Origin: Candidatus Omnitrophota bacterium
GTDB taxonomy: Bacteria; Omnitrophota; Gorgyraeia; Gorgyraeales; Gorgyraeaceae
DNA: 63,457 nt
Direction: 5' to 3'
Assembly (NCBI GenBank): GCA_018819285.1
Contig: JAHJQM010000023.1
Coordinates: forward strand, 1-63,457
Notes under the pieces: generated by a model
Databases searched by the model: none
The model's input: only the letters and a program-made list of their open reading frames with translations
What the model was told of the DNA's origin: nothing
Shown here: one piece after another, positions 16,059 through 25,160 of the stretch
Layout: every line of letters begins with the position of its first letter
Position numbering within the stretch: position 1 is the stretch's first letter
Translations under genes and position numbers: made by a program

Positions 16059-18140
16059 ATGGTTTATAGAGTCGAAAGAAAGATAGGTAAGGAAACGATT
16101 ATTATAGAAACAGGTAATATGGCGAAACAGGCCAATGGCGCAGTGTGCGTGCAGTATGGAGGCACCATGGTTCTGGTTACAGCTGTTTGTTCAAATGAGC
16201 TCAGGGAAGGTATTGATTTTTTTCCGCTTACTGTAGAATACCAGGAAAAAACATACGCAGCAGGCAGGATCCCTGGAGGATTTTTTAAGCGCGAAGGAAA
16301 ACCCACTGAAAAAGAGATCTTAACGTCTAGGCTTATAGACAGGCCGATAAGGCCGCTTTTTCCAAAAGGCTTTGTAAATGATGTTCAGGTTGTTGCAATA
16401 GTGCTTTCAAGCGATGGCCAGAATGACTCTGATATACCTGCGATTATAGGCGCTTCTTGCGCATTGGCTATTTCAGATATACCTTTTACGGGGCCTATAG
16501 GAGCAGTAAGGCTTGGATTAGTAAACGGAGAGTTTGTAATTAACCCTACTTTTAAAGAGCTGGATGAAAGCTCATTGAATCTAGTTTCAACGGGGCTTAA
16601 AGACAGGATTATAATGCTGGAAGCAGGGGCAAATCAGATTTCAGAAGAAAAAATGCTTGAGGCAATAGAGTTAAGTCAGGAGTATATAAAAGTAAGCATA
16701 GAATTGCAGGAAGAACTTAAGAAAAAATGCGGCAAAGAAAAGCAAAAACCTGAATTGAAACTTGTGTCTAGCGAGCTGCATGAAAAAGTAAGAAAGATCG
16801 CCATAGATGAGCTTAAGAAAATAAATGCCCTACCTGCAAAAGAACAGAGAGAAGACGCTTTTAATATTTTAGCCAAGCAGATTATCGAGAAATTAACCCA
16901 GGAAGATGAAGACTTGAGCGAATTTGACATAAAAAATGCGTTGTATGAAGTAGAAAAAACCGAGGTTAGAAAGTTTATTCTGGAGAAAAAAATAAGAATA
17001 GACACTAGAAAATATGAAGACATAAGGCCTATAAGCTGCGAAGTAGGTCTTTTGCCAAGGACTCACGGTTCAGGCCTTTTTACAAGAGGCCAGACCCAAA
17101 GCTTATCAATCACCACGCTTGGCACCAGCCAGGATGAGCAGAGGATGGATACGCTTGAGGGCGAAAAATTCAAAAGTTTCATGCTGCATTATAATTTTCC
17201 ACCTTTTAGCGTGGGAGAGACAAAGCCGATGAGAGGGCCTGGCAGGCGCGAGATTGGGCATGGCGCATTAGCAGAAAGAGCGCTTAAGGCAGTAATGCCT
17301 TCGAATAAAGAGTTTCCTTATACAGTCAGAGTTGTGTCAGAGATACTTGAGTCAAACGGTTCTAGCAGTATGGCAACTGTTTGCGCTAGCGCTCTTTCTT
17401 TGATGGACGCAGGTGTTCCTATTGCGAAGCCTGTTTCAGGTATAGCTATGGGCCTGATAAAAGAAGGCAATGACTCAGCTATATTAACTGATATTGCGGG
17501 ATTAGAGGATCATTATGGAGATATGGATTTTAAAGTGACAGGCACTGATTCAGGCGTAACTGCGCTTCAGATGGATCTTAAGATAGATGGAATAGATATG
17601 AATTTAATTAGAAGGATAGTTAAACAGGCGAATCCTGCAAGGGCGTTTATCTTAAACAAAATAGTAGAAACAATAAATGCGCCCAGAAAAGAATTATCAG
17701 AATATGCGCCAAGGATAACCACATTAATGATAGACAAGGAGAAAATAGGAGCTTTAATAGGGCCGGGCGGCAAAGTTATAAAAAAGATAATTCAGGATAC
17801 AGGGGCTACGATAGAGGTGGATGATGAAGGAAAGGTTTCTGTGGCTTCTGACAATGAAGATTCAGCTAAAAGAGCCATTGAGATAATAAAAGGCATTACA
17901 AGCGAGCCTGAAGTAGGCACGATTTACGAAGGCACTATAAAGCGCCTCATGAACTTTGGCGCATTCTGCGAGATATTTCCAGGCAAGGAAGGCCTGATAC
18001 ATGTTTCCGAGCTTTCAGACAAGTTTGTTAAAAACGCGGAAGATGCCGTTAAGATCGGAGACAAGGTCAGAGTAAAACTCATTAAGATAGACGAGATGGG
18101 CAGGTTGAACCTGAGCATCAAACAAGCAATGAGCAGTTAA
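16059..18140 (+). CDS. pnp: Polyribonucleotide nucleotidyltransferase (PNPase)
   Basis: 693 aa. Two RNase PH-like domains are present (ASCALAISDIPFTGP in the first; GSSSMATVCASALSLMDAGVP in the second, with catalytic TDIAGLEDHYGDMDFK), then a KH domain (IGALIGPGGKVIKKI, about residue 565) and an S1 domain (VGTIYEGTIKRLMNFGAF to the end). It degrades RNA phosphorolytically from the 3' end as a trimer. It starts at ATG 16059 with AAGGAG upstream. Its stop codon lies at the left arm of an intergenic hairpin. Confidence 0.97.
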   Translation: MVYRVERKIGKETIIIETGNMAKQANGAVCVQYGGTMVLVTAVCSNELREGIDFFPLTVEYQEKTYAAGRIPGGFFKREGKPTEKEILTSRLIDRPIRPLFPKGFVNDVQVVAIVLSSDGQNDSDIPAIIGASCALAISDIPFTGPIGAVRLGLVNGEFVINPTFKELDESSLNLVSTGLKDRIIMLEAGANQISEEKMLEAIELSQEYIKVSIELQEELKKKCGKEKQKPELKLVSSELHEKVRKIAIDELKKINALPAKEQREDAFNILAKQIIEKLTQEDEDLSEFDIKNALYEVEKTEVRKFILEKKIRIDTRKYEDIRPISCEVGLLPRTHGSGLFTRGQTQSLSITTLGTSQDEQRMDTLEGEKFKSFMLHYNFPPFSVGETKPMRGPGRREIGHGALAERALKAVMPSNKEFPYTVRVVSEILESNGSSSMATVCASALSLMDAGVPIAKPVSGIAMGLIKEGNDSAILTDIAGLEDHYGDMDFKVTGTDSGVTALQMDLKIDGIDMNLIRRIVKQANPARAFILNKIVETINAPRKELSEYAPRITTLMIDKEKIGALIGPGGKVIKKIIQDTGATIEVDDEGKVSVASDNEDSAKRAIEIIKGITSEPEVGTIYEGTIKRLMNFGAFCEIFPGKEGLIHVSELSDKFVKNAEDAVKIGDKVRVKLIKIDEMGRLNLSIKQAMSS

Positions 18141-18176
18141 CTTTACAAATGGTGCCTGGCACGAATTGTAAAGTTA
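18138..18176. repeat. Hairpin at the pnp stop codon
   Basis: Arms TAACTTTACAA/TTGTAAAGTTA (11 bp) enclose a second small palindrome GTGCC-T-GGCAC. The left arm includes the pnp TAA. It is related in arm sequence to the hairpin after hisB (34021-34063). Confidence 0.6.
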
Positions 18177-18195
18177 GCGAATAGAAATATACGCT

Positions 18196-18945
18196 ATGGG
18201 ATTTTTAGATGCGGTGATTTCAGGGGTGGTGCAGGGCATAGCAGAGTTTTTGCCGATTTCAAGCTCGGGCCATTTAGTTATTTTGCATAAATTAACGGGT
18301 TTTAATGAGCCTGAAATCCTTTTCGACATATTTTTGCATCTTGGGACTCTGGCAGCTATATTTATAATATTTGGCAAAGAGATAATAGAAAGCGTAACTA
18401 CTAAAAAAAGAATAGGCTTATTAATTTTAGTAAGCACTTTGGTAACATTTGGTTTTGTTTGGTTCTTTATTAAAAACATAGAGGCCGCATTTAGCGATGT
18501 AAGGATAGTCGGCATTATGGTCATAGTAACAGGCCTATGGCTTATAGCGGGCAATTTTATAAGACTCGGAACAGAAGGTATGACGGTTTTTAAAGCAGGT
18601 TTGATTGGCTTGGTTCAGGGTATAGCGGCTTTGCCTGGCTTATCCAGAAGCGGTGCCACAATTTCCACAGGATTATTTTTAGGGCTTGACGGACAGGCTG
18701 CTGCAAAATTCTCGTTTTTATTATCTATCCCGGCAATACTAGGGGCATTTTTATTTAAAATCAAGGAAATAGGGTTTAATTTTACAGGTATAAATATAAA
18801 TTATTTCATTGGATTTTTTATATCTTGTATTGTGGGGATTTTTTCGCTAAAGCTATTGTTAAGGATACTGTATAAAAATAAATTTCACTGGTTTGGGGCG
18901 TATTGTATCTTATTGGGAATAACAGTATTATTGTTCGTAAGATAG
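18196..18945 (+). CDS. uppP: Undecaprenyl-diphosphate phosphatase
   Basis: 249 aa, about eight transmembrane segments. It contains the BacA/UppP motifs GVVQGIAEFLPISSSGHLVI (residues about 10-29) and LPGLSRSGATIS (about 148), which form the membrane active site. It recycles undecaprenyl pyrophosphate for peptidoglycan and for the glycans made by the upstream locus. No strong RBS is seen before ATG 18196. Confidence 0.95.
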   Translation: MGFLDAVISGVVQGIAEFLPISSSGHLVILHKLTGFNEPEILFDIFLHLGTLAAIFIIFGKEIIESVTTKKRIGLLILVSTLVTFGFVWFFIKNIEAAFSDVRIVGIMVIVTGLWLIAGNFIRLGTEGMTVFKAGLIGLVQGIAALPGLSRSGATISTGLFLGLDGQAAAKFSFLLSIPAILGAFLFKIKEIGFNFTGININYFIGFFISCIVGIFSLKLLLRILYKNKFHWFGAYCILLGITVLLFVR

Positions 18946-18946
18946 G

Positions 18947-19008
18947 AATTCCTTAACCAATTTTTAGATTGCTTTTGCAATCTGAAAAATTCAAAGGTGA
19001 CTGTACAT
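18947..19008 (+). repeat. Bipartite leader palindrome upstream of ftsK
   Basis: The left end AATTCCTTAACCAATTTTT and the right end AAAAATTCAAAGGTGACTG flank a short hairpin (AGATTGC/GCAATCT). The right end carries the AAAGG ribosome binding site of ftsK. Same family as the elements before the rodZ-like gene, recA, alaS and hisA. Confidence 0.7.
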
Positions 19009-21246
19009 TTGAGCAAGGATAAAAAAGATCTTATAGTTTCCATTGGATTATTTGTTCTGGCGCTGTTACTTTTGGCTGGGATGATTTCATACTCATCTTA
19101 TGACATCGGATTTGAAACATCCACTCCCAATATCCATATCCGTAATTATATAGGAATAATAGGCGCATATACTGCGTGGGCAATATTCAAACTAATAGGA
19201 TATGCAGGATTTTTTATACCGTTTCTTTTTATAGTATGGGGCATAGGGATTTTAGCTGAGAGGCTGACCGGGAGACTTTTATACAGAATTCTTGGCATTT
19301 TATTTTTATTTTCCGCAAGTTCCGCATTTTTTAGCTTAACAGCCAGGCCTGATTCAGTTTTAATGGTGTCCAGGGGAGGGCTTTTAGGGTTTTTATTGAC
19401 CAAAAGGTTTCTCTTAGATTACCTGGGAGCTATTGGCGGATATATAGTGACGATAAGTTTAACTATATTGGCGCTTCTAGTTGCCACGGAATTTTTAATA
19501 GTGCCTGTAGTTTCTATTTTATTCATGAAAATATGGACTGTGGCAGATAGGATAGGTAAGGTGAAAAAAGGAAGAGGCGTTGTTAACTATGCAAAAACTG
19601 AAAAACTTGCTAGCGGGCCGAGATTAAGGCCTGCGGTGAAAGTAGATAAAAAACCATTAACAAGTAATCAAAAGCCAGAGAAAAAAGATGAGATTGAGGA
19701 AGTGTCCAGGATAAATATAATGCCAAAACCTGTAGCCAAACCAAAACCTGCGCCTGTAAAAGTAGCAAAAGTTGAACCGAGAGTCGTGGGAGACTACAAG
19801 CTTCCAAGCCTTGAGTTATTGGATTTGCCTACTCGTGAGGTGGGAAATATTTTTGGGGAGAATCTTGAGGAAAGCGCAAGGATACTCGAGGATACGCTAA
19901 GGGATTTTGGTATAGAGTCAAAGGTTTTGGATATAAGCAAAGGACCTGTTATCACTAGATATGAATTGCAGCCTGCGCCTGGTGTAAAGGTAAACAGAAT
20001 TACAAGCCTTAGCGATGACATAGCCCTTACTATGAAAGCGACTACTGTAAGGATAGTAGCTCCTATACCTGGAAAATCCTGTGTCGGCATAGAAGTGCCT
20101 AATCTAGATACGTCTATGGTTTTCTTAAGGGAAATACTGGAATCCAGCGAGTTTCAGAAGATGGCAGCCTCTTCAAAACTGGCCATGGCCCTTGGAAAAG
20201 ATATATCAGGCAAATCAGTGGTTACGGATCTAGGGGACATGCCCCATCTTTTAATAGCAGGCACTACTGGTTCAGGAAAGACTGTTTGCGTAAATTCCAT
20301 GATAATGAGTATGGTTTATAATGCTACGCCTGAAGAATTGAAATTTTTAATGGTTGACCCAAAGATGGTAGAACTTGCAATATACAATGGCCTGCCTCAT
20401 CTATTGTGCCCTGTTGTGACTGATGCAAAAAAGGTCTCAGGTGCGCTTGGCTGGGTTGTGGGCGAAATGGAAACAAGATATAAAATGCTCGCAAAGATAG
20501 CCGTGAGAAATATAACAGCGTTTAACCAGAAATCAGAAGAGAAATTACCTTATATAGTTGTTATAATAGACGAATTAGCAGATCTCATGATGGTTGCCCA
20601 GGAAGACATTGAGAATGCTATCACGCGCCTTGCGCAACTTTCAAGGGCAGTTGGCATTCATATGATACTTGCTACCCAGAGGCCATCTGTAGATGTTGTG
20701 ACGGGCGTAATAAAGGCAAATTTTCCAGCTAGAATCTCCTTTAAGGTTGCGTCAAAGGTTGATTCCAGGACAGTCCTTGATATGAATGGCGCTGATAAAT
20801 TGTTAGGAAAAGGAGACATGCTATTTTTGGCGCCCGGAAGCCCAAAGCCCATAAGGGCTCAAGGCACATATCTTACAGACCCTGAAATAGAAAAGGTTGT
20901 GAATTTTATAAAGTCTCAGCAGGAACCTGTTTATGACAACGAGATACTTGAGCAGCAAAAAAAGAGCGTATCAGCCAGAGGCGGTTTTGAAAAAGATGAA
21001 TTCTTTGATGAGGCAGTGAAGATGGTACTGGAAACAGGCCAGGCGTCAGTTTCAATGCTTCAGAGAAGATTAAGGCTTGGCTATACAAGGGCTGCCAGGA
21101 TTGTGGATGCCATGGAAGAAGAAGGCATAATAGGCCCTTTTAGAGGCAGCAAGCCTAGGGAGATATTGATACAGGAATATCAGTCAAAAGAAGAGATTAG
21201 AGAAGATCAGAAGAATTTAACTACTCCAACCACAGAGCAGCAGTGA
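19009..21246 (+). CDS. ftsK: DNA translocase FtsK
   Basis: About 745 aa from TTG 19009; the ORF track starts at GTG 18997. I prefer TTG because AAAGG then sits 11 bases upstream, matching the spacing at hisA, where the same leader element ends. Four transmembrane helices (residues 10-170), a Pro/Lys linker, then the RecA-like motor with Walker A GTTGSGKT (about 420) and Walker B VVIIDELADLMM. The C-terminal gamma winged helix (ASVSMLQRRLRLGYTRAARIVD) reads KOPS sites. It pumps chromosome dimers at the division septum. Confidence 0.95.
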   Translation: MSKDKKDLIVSIGLFVLALLLLAGMISYSSYDIGFETSTPNIHIRNYIGIIGAYTAWAIFKLIGYAGFFIPFLFIVWGIGILAERLTGRLLYRILGILFLFSASSAFFSLTARPDSVLMVSRGGLLGFLLTKRFLLDYLGAIGGYIVTISLTILALLVATEFLIVPVVSILFMKIWTVADRIGKVKKGRGVVNYAKTEKLASGPRLRPAVKVDKKPLTSNQKPEKKDEIEEVSRINIMPKPVAKPKPAPVKVAKVEPRVVGDYKLPSLELLDLPTREVGNIFGENLEESARILEDTLRDFGIESKVLDISKGPVITRYELQPAPGVKVNRITSLSDDIALTMKATTVRIVAPIPGKSCVGIEVPNLDTSMVFLREILESSEFQKMAASSKLAMALGKDISGKSVVTDLGDMPHLLIAGTTGSGKTVCVNSMIMSMVYNATPEELKFLMVDPKMVELAIYNGLPHLLCPVVTDAKKVSGALGWVVGEMETRYKMLAKIAVRNITAFNQKSEEKLPYIVVIIDELADLMMVAQEDIENAITRLAQLSRAVGIHMILATQRPSVDVVTGVIKANFPARISFKVASKVDSRTVLDMNGADKLLGKGDMLFLAPGSPKPIRAQGTYLTDPEIEKVVNFIKSQQEPVYDNEILEQQKKSVSARGGFEKDEFFDEAVKMVLETGQASVSMLQRRLRLGYTRAARIVDAMEEEGIIGPFRGSKPREILIQEYQSKEEIREDQKNLTTPTTEQQ

Positions 21247-21255
21247 CAATGTATT

Positions 21256-21349
21256 AATTCCTTAAACCAATTTTGCCTTGCCCTTTTGATGATAACGCTT
21301 AAATATATTTTCAAAAGGGCGAGATAAGATTCAACTGTGGCTATACATT
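21256..21349 (+). repeat. Bipartite leader palindrome upstream of the RodZ-like gene
   Basis: Left end AATTCCTTAAACCAATTTTG, right end AAGATTCAACTGTGGCTATA then CATT directly before the ATG. The variable middle is a hairpin with arms CTTGCCCTTTTGA/TCAAAAGGGCGAG. Confidence 0.7.
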
Positions 21350-22234
21350 ATGTCAGAGTCATTAGGTAAAATATTAAAAAGAACAAGGGAATCCAAGCAT
21401 CTTTCCATAGAAGAAGTATCCGAGAGAAGCCGCATACCTAAATATATAGTTTCTACCCTGGAAGAAGACAGGCTGAATGAAATAAAATCAGTTTTTTATG
21501 CAAAGAGCTTTGTAAAAACATACGCTACTTTTTTAGGGGCATTGGATGAAACGGGCATAAAAGAATATCTTGTTAAACCCGCTCATCTGCCAGAAGCGAT
21601 TTTAAGGCCAGTGGCAAAGCCTATTTTCGGAACCACACAACAAAAATCTCCCCCTGCAAAAGAAATACCACAGTTAGGGTTTTCAGGCATAATTAAATAT
21701 AAAAACCAGATAATAGCTATAATTATAGGGGTATTAGCGTTCTGGGTGTTGTCGTCAGCTATTATCCATGTCACTAAATTTATTAAAAATATACCTGTAA
21801 AAAAGCAAAATAAGATAGTTAAAAGCGCGTTTCCGTACCATAAGGGTACGGGGCAATCAACCCACCAACGCTCTGAACGAAAACCTTTAGTTTCGTACGA
21901 TTCAAGCTCTAAGGCGCCTGTAAAAGAGAAAAAAGAAAAAGCCGTAACTGTAAAAACCCAGCACCATAAGGATACGGGGCAGGCAGATGAAATAGAGATA
22001 GAAATTTCTGCTTCGGATAATACATGGCTCCGGATAATAAGCGACGGAGAGCTTATGTTTACAGGGATATTTAGGAAAGGTAGTTTAGATACATGGAAGG
22101 CAAAAAAAGAAATAAAATTGGAAGCAGGCAATTCCGGCGTTATTAAGATAAACGTAAACGGAAAACCCGCAATCTTTTTCGGGAAAAAAGGCGAAAAAAA
22201 AGAGGTCATAATTACAAAAGATGGGATAAGATAG
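21350..22234 (+). CDS. RodZ-like helix-turn-helix membrane protein
   Basis: 294 aa. The N-terminal Xre-type HTH (LGKILKRTRESKHLSIEEVSERSRI) and the conserved FYAKSFVKTYATFLG typify RodZ/YmfM. One transmembrane helix lies at about residues 123-143. A basic linker follows, and the C-terminal DUF4115-like beta domain contains NTWLRIISDGELMFTG. RodZ links MreB to cell-wall synthesis. The linker holds two near-identical peptides (YHKGTGQS, HHKDTGQA) encoded by direct DNA repeats, one of them palindromic, suggesting repeat insertion into coding DNA. Confidence 0.8.
   Translation: MSESLGKILKRTRESKHLSIEEVSERSRIPKYIVSTLEEDRLNEIKSVFYAKSFVKTYATFLGALDETGIKEYLVKPAHLPEAILRPVAKPIFGTTQQKSPPAKEIPQLGFSGIIKYKNQIIAIIIGVLAFWVLSSAIIHVTKFIKNIPVKKQNKIVKSAFPYHKGTGQSTHQRSERKPLVSYDSSSKAPVKEKKEKAVTVKTQHHKDTGQADEIEIEISASDNTWLRIISDGELMFTGIFRKGSLDTWKAKKEIKLEAGNSGVIKINVNGKPAIFFGKKGEKKEVIITKDGIR
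21833..21982. repeat. Repeated palindromic segment inside the RodZ-like linker
   Basis: CCGTACCATAAGGGTACGG (7-bp arms) at 21833-21851 is followed by a diverged partial copy, ACCATAAGGATACGGGGCA, at 21963-21981. Both are in frame and encode H-K-x-T-G-Q. Confidence 0.6.
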
Positions 22235-22273
22235 TTAAAAGTTTAAAGTTGCGGGGAGGAACCCAGTTTTTTT

Positions 22274-23527
22274 ATGGCAAAAACAGTAAGTATAATAAGT
22301 TTGGGATGCCCGAGAAATACCGTAGATTCGGAAAAACTCGTGGCTAGTTTTATAAAAAAGGGCTACAGATTTCAGAAGGATATATTAAATTCTGATACTG
22401 TAATCGTGAATACATGCGCTTTTATAGAAGATGCCAAGAAAGAATCAGTAGACAATATACTTATGGCGATAGACGCTAAAAAAGACGGAAATATAAAAAA
22501 GATTATAGTGGCTGGATGCCTTTCAGAAAGATATAGAAGAGAATTAGCCGAAGAATTAAAAGAAGTGGATGAATTTAGGGGTGTTTTGGATTTCAGGAAG
22601 CCTCAAAACCAGATCCTGAAACTTACTCCGCCGCATTACGCCTATATCAAGATTTCAGAAGGCTGCGCTAACAGGTGCACGTATTGTGTTATACCTTGCT
22701 TGAAAGGCAATTATAAAAGCAGGTCTATTAGCTCCATAAAGAAAGAAGCAACTAGACTAGTAAAAAATGGAGCAAAAGAAATTATCTTAATAGGCCAGGA
22801 TACTTCTTTATATGGCATAGATTTGTATGGAAAAAAGAGGTTGGGTAATTTATTAAAGGAGTTGGTTAAGATTTCAAAAGATATATGGGTGAGGCTATTG
22901 TATTTACACCCAGCGAATTTAGATAAAGAAGTTATCGAGATTATAAGGGATAATGAAAACATATGCAGGTATATAGATTTGCCGCTGGAGCATATTAATG
23001 ATAGAATATTAAAGCAGATGGCCAGGAGGACAAATAAAAGGGAGATAATAGCTCTTATAGAGCATATAAGAAAAGAGATACCAGATGCTGTTATTCGAAC
23101 TTCATTTATAGTTGGTTTTCCAGGAGAAAGAGATAAGGAATTTAAGGAACTTGTATCTTTTATAAAAGAAATGAGATTTGAAAAGCTAGGTGTTTTTAAA
23201 TATTCGAGAGAGGAAGGCACTCCAGCTTATGAGCATAAAAATCAGATTTCAGAAAAAGAGAAACAAATAAGATTTAACCGCATAATGTCAGCGCAGCAAG
23301 GCATATCAAGAAAGATAAATGAAAGATTTAAAGGCAGGGTATTAAAGATGCTAGTGGAAGAAAAAGGCAAGGGTTATTATATAGCCAGGACAGAATATGA
23401 TGCCCCTGATATAGACGGACTAGCGTATATTAAAGGCAAAAATTTAAAGATAGGGAACTTTTATAACGTTAAAATACAAGATACACACGAATATGATTTA
23501 GCGGGCAACTATGAATATAGCAAATAA
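22274..23527 (+). CDS. rimO: Ribosomal protein S12 methylthiotransferase RimO
   Basis: 417 aa. N-terminal MTTase domain starting VSIISLGCPRNTVDSE, with VNTCAFIEDAKKES giving the auxiliary-cluster cysteines; radical SAM motif CANRCTYC near residue 132; C-terminal TRAM domain (VLVEEKGKGYYIARTEYDAP). It adds a methylthio group to Asp89 of S12. GCPRN and the length favour RimO over MiaB. It overlaps pgsA by 17 bp. Confidence 0.92.
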   Translation: MAKTVSIISLGCPRNTVDSEKLVASFIKKGYRFQKDILNSDTVIVNTCAFIEDAKKESVDNILMAIDAKKDGNIKKIIVAGCLSERYRRELAEELKEVDEFRGVLDFRKPQNQILKLTPPHYAYIKISEGCANRCTYCVIPCLKGNYKSRSISSIKKEATRLVKNGAKEIILIGQDTSLYGIDLYGKKRLGNLLKELVKISKDIWVRLLYLHPANLDKEVIEIIRDNENICRYIDLPLEHINDRILKQMARRTNKREIIALIEHIRKEIPDAVIRTSFIVGFPGERDKEFKELVSFIKEMRFEKLGVFKYSREEGTPAYEHKNQISEKEKQIRFNRIMSAQQGISRKINERFKGRVLKMLVEEKGKGYYIARTEYDAPDIDGLAYIKGKNLKIGNFYNVKIQDTHEYDLAGNYEYSK

Positions 23528-24077
23528 ACTTACAATTTCTAGAATAATTTTGGCCGGCATTTTTATATGGTTTCTTTTTATAAAAGGCCCAAGCGCAAAA
23601 TTTACAGCAATGGCTATTTTTCTGGTAGCCTGCGCCACTGATTATTACGACGGTTATATGGCCAGGAAAACAGGCGACATTACTGCTTTTGGCAAATTAA
23701 TGGACCCTATTGCTGACAAGATACTTATTTTGGGGGCGTTCCTGGCTTTTGTAGAGATGGAGATAATACCCGCGTGGATGGTGATGGTTATTATAGCAAG
23801 GGAACTGGTGATTACAGGCATAAGGATTTTAGCGCTTTCGCAAAAAAGGGTTCTTAGCGCAGAGATGGGAGGAAAACATAAAACAGTTTCCCAGATGGTG
23901 GCTGTTGTATCTATGCTTATATTTTTAATAATCAGGGATCTAGGATTTGGTTTCAGGCATATGGAAGATTTTAAAATAGCTGTGTATCTACTGATGCTTA
24001 TAACGGTGGGTATGACTTTGACTTCAGGTATTTCTTATATGTCCAGGAACAAAGACATTTTTATGGGTGATAAATGA
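23511..24077 (+). CDS. pgsA: CDP-diacylglycerol-glycerol-3-phosphate 3-phosphatidyltransferase
   Basis: 188 aa membrane protein. It carries the CDP-alcohol phosphatidyltransferase signature D-Y-Y-D-G-x-x-A-R ... G-x-x-x-D-x-x-x-D (DYYDGYMARKTGDITAFGKL then MDPIADK). It makes phosphatidylglycerol phosphate at the inner membrane. The next gene, overlapping by 4 bp, is the matching phosphatase, so the two consecutive steps are coupled. Confidence 0.93.
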   Translation: MNIANKLTISRIILAGIFIWFLFIKGPSAKFTAMAIFLVACATDYYDGYMARKTGDITAFGKLMDPIADKILILGAFLAFVEMEIIPAWMVMVIIARELVITGIRILALSQKRVLSAEMGGKHKTVSQMVAVVSMLIFLIIRDLGFGFRHMEDFKIAVYLLMLITVGMTLTSGISYMSRNKDIFMGDK

Positions 24078-24532
24078 AAGACCGTTTATGTAAAACAATA
24101 GCAAGCGTTTTTTATATAGGCTATCTGCCTGTTGCGCCTGGCACGCTCGGGAGCCTTGCGTCGCTTGTTTTATATTATTTTATATGCCATGACGCATTAA
24201 TAATGGCCGTGGTTATCTTAATAGTACTTATACTCGGATTTATGACAACCGGCAGGGTAGAGAAAATTTTTGGAGAAAAAGACCCCGGGGAGATAATAAT
24301 CGATGAATTCGCCGGCATGCTTATAAGCTTATATCACTTACCTCCTACTATGGGTTATGTGGTTACAGGATTTTTACTATTCAGATTTTTTGATATAGTA
24401 AAGCCAAAGCCTATCAAGAGCCTTGAAAAATTAAAAGGCAGCACGGGTATCATGTTAGACGATATTATAGCAGGCGTATATGCCAATATAATTCTCCAGA
24501 CTATATATATAGTTAATCTGTTGCGCCATTAA
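24074..24532 (+). CDS. pgpA: Phosphatidylglycerophosphatase A
   Basis: 152 aa. VAPGTLGSLASL and EIIIDEFAGMLISL are the conserved PgpA motifs, with acidic residues in the second. It removes phosphate from phosphatidylglycerol phosphate made by PgsA. The start overlaps pgsA (ATGA). Its stop overlaps the minus-strand thpR stop by 4 bp (shared TTAA). Confidence 0.9.
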   Translation: MKDRLCKTIASVFYIGYLPVAPGTLGSLASLVLYYFICHDALIMAVVILIVLILGFMTTGRVEKIFGEKDPGEIIIDEFAGMLISLYHLPPTMGYVVTGFLLFRFFDIVKPKPIKSLEKLKGSTGIMLDDIIAGVYANIILQTIYIVNLLRH

Positions 24533-25098
24533 ATGTTCCGCAGGTATTTTTGTAAAATAATAGAATGTATAGCGCCTTTTGGATCAAGGTCGCTCTGGAA
24601 TAATGTAAGTTTATTGATTTGTATGTCGTCCTTTAAGCAAAAAGCTGTTTCCTCGAGCAGTTTTGTAAGGCGCGGCATATTCTTATTCGATTTGACCCTG
24701 CCTAGCGTGAGATGAGGCTTGAATTCGCGGCTTGCCCGCTCAAATCCTATTTTTTCCAAAGCTGTTTCTATTTTCTCGTTAAGCGTTTTTAAAAATTCCG
24801 AGCCTTTGTCAATACCGAGCCATATGACGGCCGGATGATTCAGGCTTGGAAAAGCGCCTATCCTGGAAAATACGATTTTAAAAGAATCGAAATTATCTGA
24901 GATATCGGATATTAAGTCAGAAATTCCCAGAACCTTACCTTTGTCGATATTTCCAAGAAACTTTAATGTGAGATGCATCTGGCTGTCGGTTATCCATTTG
25001 ATATCGGCATTGGATTTTTTGAGGATGGAAATAAGTTCGGATATTTTTTGCCTGGTTTGATTATCGATTTCAACTGCTATAAAACCACGAAGATGCAT
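24529..25098 (-). CDS. thpR: RNA 2',3'-cyclic 3'-phosphodiesterase
   Basis: 189 aa, 2H phosphoesterase fold with two H-x-T/S-x motifs: HLTLKFLG near residue 45 and HLTLGRV near residue 130. Formerly LigT/2'-5' RNA ligase. Downstream of cinA on the same strand, with a palindrome between them. cinA, thpR and recA are often neighbours, but usually in one direction. Confidence 0.9.
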   Translation of the reverse strand: MHLRGFIAVEIDNQTRQKISELISILKKSNADIKWITDSQMHLTLKFLGNIDKGKVLGISDLISDISDNFDSFKIVFSRIGAFPSLNHPAVIWLGIDKGSEFLKTLNEKIETALEKIGFERASREFKPHLTLGRVKSNKNMPRLTKLLEETAFCLKDDIQINKLTLFQSDLDPKGAIHSIILQKYLRNI

Positions 25099-25109
25099 TG
25101 TCGCCTTTG

Positions 25110-25160
25110 AATTTTGTAAGTTGACACCGTGACATTGTCAGATTGTCAACTTACAAAATT
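25110..25160. repeat. Stop-codon hairpin family copy 1 (cinA/thpR)
   Basis: Perfect 17-bp arms AATTTTGTAAGTTGACA around an 17-base centre. The right arm, read on the minus strand, encodes the last residues of CinA and its TGA stop. It shares AAGTTGACA and CATTGTCAGA with the 35-bp family. Confidence 0.75.

Noticed and set aside
21583-22209. 208-aa minus-strand ORF opposite the RodZ-like gene
   Set aside because: It is a shadow of the real + strand gene; composition is unlike a real protein and no RBS or motif was seen.
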